From: Anaerovorax odorimutans
Lineage (GTDB): Bacteria > Bacillota > Clostridia > Peptostreptococcales > Anaerovoracaceae
Reading direction: 5' to 3'
NCBI RefSeq assembly: GCF_024459955.1
Contig: NZ_JANFXK010000005.1
Span: 124,001-188,000 of the forward strand
DNA length: 64,000 nt
Position numbers and translations under genes: made by a program. The notes below the pieces were generated by a model. The model did not search any database. It was not told the DNA's origin and saw nothing but the letters and a program-made list of their open reading frames with translations. Shown one piece after another: positions 60,258 through 64,000 of the stretch; positions within the stretch are counted from its first letter, which is position 1, and every line of letters begins with the position of its first letter.

Positions 60258-61240
60258 TATCCGATTCTCCCTTCGTCAATCATTTGTGCGATTTCTTTCG
60301 CAAAATAGGTTATTAAAATCTCTGCCCCTGCGCGGTAAATTCCGGTGGTGGTCTCGGCGATGATCGCCGTTTCGTCTACCATACCCTGAGCGCCGGCCGC
60401 CTTAATCATGGCATATTCGCCGCTGACACTGTATGCTGCCACCGGAACGTTGACCCGGTCCCTCACTTCCCGGATGATATCCAGGTAGGACAGCGCCGGT
60501 TTGACCATGATGATATCCGCGCCTTCTTCCAGATCCGTATCCACTTCTTTCAGCGCTTCTCTGCGGTTGTGCCAGTCCATCTGATAGGTCTTTCTGTTTC
60601 CCTTAAAGTTGTCGGAACCGGCTGCGTCGCGGAACGGTCCGTAAAAGGCGGAAGCGTATTTCGCGGCATAGGACATAATCGGAGTGTCGATATAGCCCGC
60701 TTCATCCAGCGCGCTGCGGATAGCCGCCACTCTTCCGTCCATCATATCCGATGGCGCTACCATATCCGCCCCTGCGGCCACCTGTGAAACGGCTGTTTTA
60801 GCCAGCAGAGGAACGGTTTTATCATTGTCCACGGAGTCGCCCTTAATGATCCCGCAATGTCCGTGGCTGGTGTATTCGCACATGCACACGTCTCCGATGT
60901 AAAGCAGCTCGGGCACATATTTTTTCCCTGCGCGCATGGCTTCCTGAATGATGCCGTGATCGCAGTAAGCCTGGCTTCCGCATTCGTCTTTATGTTTTGG
61001 GATACCGAAAAACATAATATTTTGGATGCCCTGCTCAGCGGCCTCTTCCAAAGCTCTTGGAAGGGTGTCGGGGCTGTAGCGCTTTTGCCCCGGCATAGTG
61101 GGTATTTCCCGGATAATACCTTCTCCTTCTTCAACAAAGATGGGATAAATCAGCGATTTTTTCGTGATCCTCGTCTCACGGATCATATCCCTGACTCTTC
61201 CGTCCATTCTCAGTCTCCTTGGTCTCTTTACTAAATCCAT
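60257..61240 (-). CDS. hemB: Delta-aminolevulinic acid dehydratase (porphobilinogen synthase)
   Basis: A 327-residue enzyme that condenses two aminolevulinates. The zinc-ligand cysteines are in GDVCMCEYTSHGHCG, so it is a zinc-type enzyme; the Schiff-base lysines lie in the YAAKYASAFYGPFRD and IIMVKPALSYLD segments. Length normal. It follows cbiG after 41 bases. Confidence 0.97.
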   Translation of the reverse strand: MDLVKRPRRLRMDGRVRDMIRETRITKKSLIYPIFVEEGEGIIREIPTMPGQKRYSPDTLPRALEEAAEQGIQNIMFFGIPKHKDECGSQAYCDHGIIQEAMRAGKKYVPELLYIGDVCMCEYTSHGHCGIIKGDSVDNDKTVPLLAKTAVSQVAAGADMVAPSDMMDGRVAAIRSALDEAGYIDTPIMSYAAKYASAFYGPFRDAAGSDNFKGNRKTYQMDWHNRREALKEVDTDLEEGADIIMVKPALSYLDIIREVRDRVNVPVAAYSVSGEYAMIKAAGAQGMVDETAIIAETTTGIYRAGAEILITYFAKEIAQMIDEGRIG

Positions 61241-61281
61241 CTTCTCTCTCCTTTGTATTGAAATTGATCGATTCTTTCCTC

Positions 61282-62313
61282 TTAAAATGTATAGGTTCGC
61301 GCTTTAACGGCAACAGCCAGTGTCACACCGTCTCTTGCCTGTTTTCTCACGGCCAGGTTTCCCCGTCCGCAGGCCAGCATCGCCGCCCGCTCGCAGACAT
61401 TGTCCACGCCGGTAACGGTTCGCACAAAGCCGGATCCGCTGAAGTCTCCTGAAAGGGCAGCCAGCTCTTCGGCGGTATAAACATTCAGGGGCAGTCCCCG
61501 CCTTTCGCAGAAATTTGTCAACCCCGGTTCGTCTTTCTTCAAGTCGATAGACGCCACCTGGCAAACGGATTCCCAGCATATGTTTTCCTGCTCCAGCACT
61601 TGCTCCGCCAACGCTTCGATCCTTTCCCGGGAAATACCCCTGCGGCATCCGATGCCCAGTACAACAGACTTGGGAATCAGGCGCAGCGTGTTGTCGCGCA
61701 GCGGCTTTCTTGCTGCCGATATCTCAATGTTAATGGGGGCCTTTCCGTAAGTCAACCCCTGTGGAAGATTTCCTACGATGGAAAAGGCGGTAACCAGACC
61801 GATCTTTTTTCCCTGCAGAAGGTCGGCGGAAATCTGCTTGGCAAGCTTCATGTCACCGATCATCAGGTCGTTTTCCTTCGCCCACTGGTCCACTGCGAAT
61901 ACATCGTTGATATCCGTAGCTGTCGTGATAACAGGGGTTGCGCCCAACTGTCCCGCAATCTGCCGGGCAAGCCGATTGGCCCCTCCAATGTGGCCCGATG
62001 CCAGAGGAATCACATAGCGTCCTTGTTCATCCACCGACACCACTGCCGGGTCGACGGTCTTGCTCTTTAAAAATGGCGCTATAGCCCGTACTGCGATCGC
62101 TGCCGCTCCCACGAAAACAAGGGCGTCCTCTGTCTGAAAAGCCTCTTTCGTCCACTGCGACAGCGTCTCCTTCACCGGTGAAAGGCCCTTTTCCGGCGGA
62201 AAGGACCCCTTTTGAAATGCCCTGCACTCGACTCCTGCTCCCGCACAGTTTTCGGCGATCCGCAGGCAGGTTCCGGCTCCTTTTTTTGTAAATGCGATTA
62301 AAGAAATTTTCAT
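61282..62313 (-). CDS. cbiG: Cobalt-precorrin-5A hydrolase
   Basis: A 343-residue enzyme that opens the lactone ring and releases acetaldehyde in the anaerobic route. CbiG N-terminal, central and C-terminal parts are all present: FVGAAAIAVRAIAPFL, LASGHIGGANRLARQIAGQLGATPVITTATDIN, and the C-terminal VLGIGCRRGISRERIEALAEQVL. The ATG at 62313 follows AGAGGC. It is the first gene of the supercluster; no riboswitch was found in the 189 bases upstream. Confidence 0.95.
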   Translation of the reverse strand: MKISLIAFTKKGAGTCLRIAENCAGAGVECRAFQKGSFPPEKGLSPVKETLSQWTKEAFQTEDALVFVGAAAIAVRAIAPFLKSKTVDPAVVSVDEQGRYVIPLASGHIGGANRLARQIAGQLGATPVITTATDINDVFAVDQWAKENDLMIGDMKLAKQISADLLQGKKIGLVTAFSIVGNLPQGLTYGKAPINIEISAARKPLRDNTLRLIPKSVVLGIGCRRGISRERIEALAEQVLEQENICWESVCQVASIDLKKDEPGLTNFCERRGLPLNVYTAEELAALSGDFSGSGFVRTVTGVDNVCERAAMLACGRGNLAVRKQARDGVTLAVAVKARTYTF

Positions 62314-62440
62314 AATTCTGCCTCTTTTTCCGTTTCCATATTACCACATTATTGGAGTTTTGCCCATGATTCTTTGTGCAAAGCTTCCTTTCTTATGGCA
62401 TATATCGCGCCGGTGGATACGGAATTACATCACCATTAAG

Positions 62441-62480
62441 CAAAAGCGCCGCCTCAGCCGGAGCAAAGCAGCGCTTTGTT
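62441..62480 (-). terminator. Terminator-like repeat after the Rpn gene (copy 1)
   Basis: AAAGCGC (62443-62449) pairs with its complement (62471-62477) around an inner CGCCTCAGCCGG fold. The core CGCCGCCT-AGCCGGAGCAA is shared with 63581-63600, which follows the next gene to the right. Confidence 0.6.
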
Positions 62481-62502
62481 TAATGTCTCATATGTGCTTC
62501 GT

Positions 62503-63417
62503 TCAGGAAAGGTCCAGGATCTCTTTAACGGTCTCCAACCTTTCATCGCAGAGCCTTGCGATTTCCTGAGGAGATTTTCCCTCCATATGGAGTTTAAAGA
62601 TCCTGCGGGCCTTTTGAATGCCCTCTTTTGTCCCGTCTATCTTACCCGTTTCATAGCCATCGGTCTTGCCTTTTTGATACCCCTCTGTCTTACCCTTTTC
62701 GTAACCATCCTCTTCCCGGATCGCTTCGCATTCCTCTCTGCTTAACTCCTCGTACAGAAAACTCACGATATCACCACCGTTCTTCTTTAAGAATTCCCGC
62801 AGCACCCCTTGGTCTATGCAGGCTTCTATGCTTTCTTTTATGGCGGCTTCCAGGTCCCCGCTTTCCTTCCATTTGCCTCGGATGACGGAAACGAACTGGC
62901 TGTATTCCCTCAGCGTCTGGCAGCGTTTCAAGACTTCCGCTCCCTTATCGTAATTGACGTTGATTACCTTCACCACCACTTCTAAGGCTATTTTACCACA
63001 TTTCTCTAAAAATGCGTCGGATATTTTCAATTCCTGTTCCAAAGGCTGGGGTTCTTCTCCGTTGTAGAAGACATACAGCTCCGGCGTGGGTATCGGCAGC
63101 AGGCGTTTGCTGTAGATCGCCCGGGAGTAAGTCAGCCGTTCGTACTCCTTGGCGATATATCCGAGCATCCTCAGCGGCATGTTGGGATTGACGGTCGATT
63201 GATGTTCGATCAAAACGATCAAGCGGTTGTGGATGATGAAGGCCAGATCGTTTTTCAAATCTCCGAATATGGCGTCCTCCAGCGTGATGATTTCAACGGG
63301 CGTTCCTTTCGGATAATTGTTTCCCGATAAGGCGTTGTAAAGTTCCAAAATCTTTTCCTTTTCATTGAATAACTGGCGAAAGATGCCGTCCTTGTAAGTG
63401 CGTTTTACCTTTTTCAT
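62503..63417 (-). CDS. Rpn family recombination-promoting nuclease/putative transposase
   Basis: A 304-residue PD-(D/E)XK nuclease family protein (PDDEXK_2). The N-terminal KRTYKDGIFRQLFNEKEKILELYNALSG and the core LKNDLAFIIHNRLIVLIEHQSTVNPNMPLRMLGYIAKEYE contain the Asp and the E-x-Q elements of the active site. The C-terminal region has tandem GYEKGKTEG-type repeats typical of these proteins. Relatives cleave DNA and promote RecA-independent recombination. The frame is open to 63492, but the ATG at 63417 behind GGGGA fits the family start. Confidence 0.9.
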   Translation of the reverse strand: MKKVKRTYKDGIFRQLFNEKEKILELYNALSGNNYPKGTPVEIITLEDAIFGDLKNDLAFIIHNRLIVLIEHQSTVNPNMPLRMLGYIAKEYERLTYSRAIYSKRLLPIPTPELYVFYNGEEPQPLEQELKISDAFLEKCGKIALEVVVKVINVNYDKGAEVLKRCQTLREYSQFVSVIRGKWKESGDLEAAIKESIEACIDQGVLREFLKKNGGDIVSFLYEELSREECEAIREEDGYEKGKTEGYQKGKTDGYETGKIDGTKEGIQKARRIFKLHMEGKSPQEIARLCDERLETVKEILDLS

Positions 63418-63573
63418 TCTCTGATCCCCCGAAACAATAAATGTTATATTTTTACATTTATTGTACAGCTTGTACCTCGTCTTGTAAACCATTTTTTTCC
63501 AATTTTATTAATTGATTTGGAGCCAACGACAGCTTTTCTTACCACTCTGCGCATTATTTCGTATATCCATACG

Positions 63574-63614
63574 ACAAAAACGCCGCCTTAGCCGGAGCAA
63601 GACAGCGCTTTTGT
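63574..63614 (-). terminator. Terminator-like repeat after the edge gene (copy 2)
   Basis: ACAAAAACGC (63574-63583) pairs with GCGCTTTTGT (63605-63614) with one mismatch, around the same CGCCGCCT-AGCCGGAGCAA core as at 62441-62480. It lies 20 bases past the stop at 63634. Confidence 0.65.
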
Positions 63615-63633
63615 TGTATGTCCCATATATACA

Positions 63634-64000
63634 TTATTCATTCATATATGGAAACTTTGTTGTTGTTTCCTTGTTGTAAGCAGATTTCGGGAAAGCTTCA
63701 TAAATTTCCTTCAAATCATTTCTGAGGCCCAGCATATCGTTTACTACTTGTTTTTCATCCTGCTTGTCTAATTTAATTTCATCGTTCCCATCAAAATACT
63801 TTTCTTTGAATTTCCTTTGTAAAGGATGCTCCCCTTCCCATTTTTCCAGAGCATTTATAAGCAAGCCCTCTTCTAAACAGGTTCCGTCAAGGGGAGCATA
63901 TCCCATCATTTTCAAATATATGTCCAGATCTTTTACGATCATCCCCAGCGCCAGCCCTATGGATATATACGTTTTCTTGTTTTTAGGCACATATTTTTCC
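63634..64000 (-). CDS. C-terminal part of a protein cut by the window edge, possibly a helix-turn-helix regulator
   Basis: The frame is open to the right edge; a GTG at 63990 exists, but coding sequence (KYVPKNKKTYISIG) seems to continue upstream, so the gene is probably truncated. At least 118 residues are visible. The segment KKTYISIGLALGMIVKDLDIYLKMMGYAPLD resembles the section that follows the helix-turn-helix in many clostridial XRE-like proteins; the remainder is charged and helical (HPLQRKFKEKYFDG). Function unknown. Confidence 0.55.
   Translation of the reverse strand, partial: EKYVPKNKKTYISIGLALGMIVKDLDIYLKMMGYAPLDGTCLEEGLLINALEKWEGEHPLQRKFKEKYFDGNDEIKLDKQDEKQVVNDMLGLRNDLKEIYEAFPKSAYNKETTTKFPYMNE

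Overview
The window looks like a chromosomal segment of a spore-forming anaerobic Clostridia member (Bacillota). The evidence is mother-cell and spore genes (a CwlJ-type hydrolase next to a GerQ-like coat protein, and a GerA/SpoVAF-type germination protein), the anaerobic cobalt-early B12 route, Gram-positive lipoproteins, strong AGGAGG-type ribosome binding sites and a dnaE-pfkA gene pair. Base composition appears to be near 50% GC by eye. No 16S rRNA or other species-level marker is present, so the genus is not assigned.

Layout. 1-3.7 kb: a truncated unknown gene, a cold-shock protein with a long leader, a TraX-like membrane protein, an HD hydrolase/RlaP nucleotidyltransferase pair, a long non-coding stretch, and tRNA-Leu(CAG) with an inverted copy of its 3' end. 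3.8-5.9 kb: topoisomerase III. 6.0-15.2 kb: a six-gene minus-strand cluster (ApbE flavin transferase, a two-repeat lipoprotein, UbiA prenyltransferase, polyprenyl synthase, NDH-2 with a DoxX-like membrane tail, and a two-domain FMN-binding lipoprotein), faced by a divergent OmpR-type two-component system. The gene set matches the flavin-based extracellular electron transfer (EET) locus known from Listeria. 15.3-15.7 kb: a small type I-C-like CRISPR array without cas genes. 15.8-29 kb: housekeeping and accessory genes (DUF1805, three flavoproteins, a metallophosphoesterase, an HdeD/USP/small-membrane-protein group, a TudS-related protein, DNA polymerase IV, YjdF with a candidate riboswitch leader, an amidohydrolase). 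29-35 kb: dnaE-pfkA-ClC operon. 35-40 kb: L,D-transpeptidase, cwlJ-gerQ, a CarD regulator and a GerA-family protein. 40-62.3 kb: a 22-gene minus-strand tetrapyrrole/cobalamin supercluster. 62.5-64 kb: an Rpn-type nuclease and a gene cut by the window edge.

How the genes work together. In the EET-like cluster, NDH-2 would pass electrons from NADH to a dedicated demethylmenaquinone made by the prenyl synthase and the UbiA enzyme. ApbE would attach FMN to the surface lipoprotein, which could relay electrons to external acceptors. In the B12 cluster, HemA-HemL-HemB-HemC-HemD make uroporphyrinogen III from glutamyl-tRNA. CobA and the CbiJ-fused precorrin-2 dehydrogenase make sirohydrochlorin. CbiK inserts cobalt supplied by CbiMNQO. 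CbiL, H, F, G, D, J, ET, C and A build and amidate the ring, and CbiP, CobD and CbiB take it to adenosylcobinamide phosphate. A cobalamin riboswitch with its own promoter and terminator lies between cbiA and cbiM. Genes for nucleotide-loop assembly and for the corrinoid adenosyltransferase are not in the window.

All assignments come from reading motifs and gene order by eye. No database search was run.
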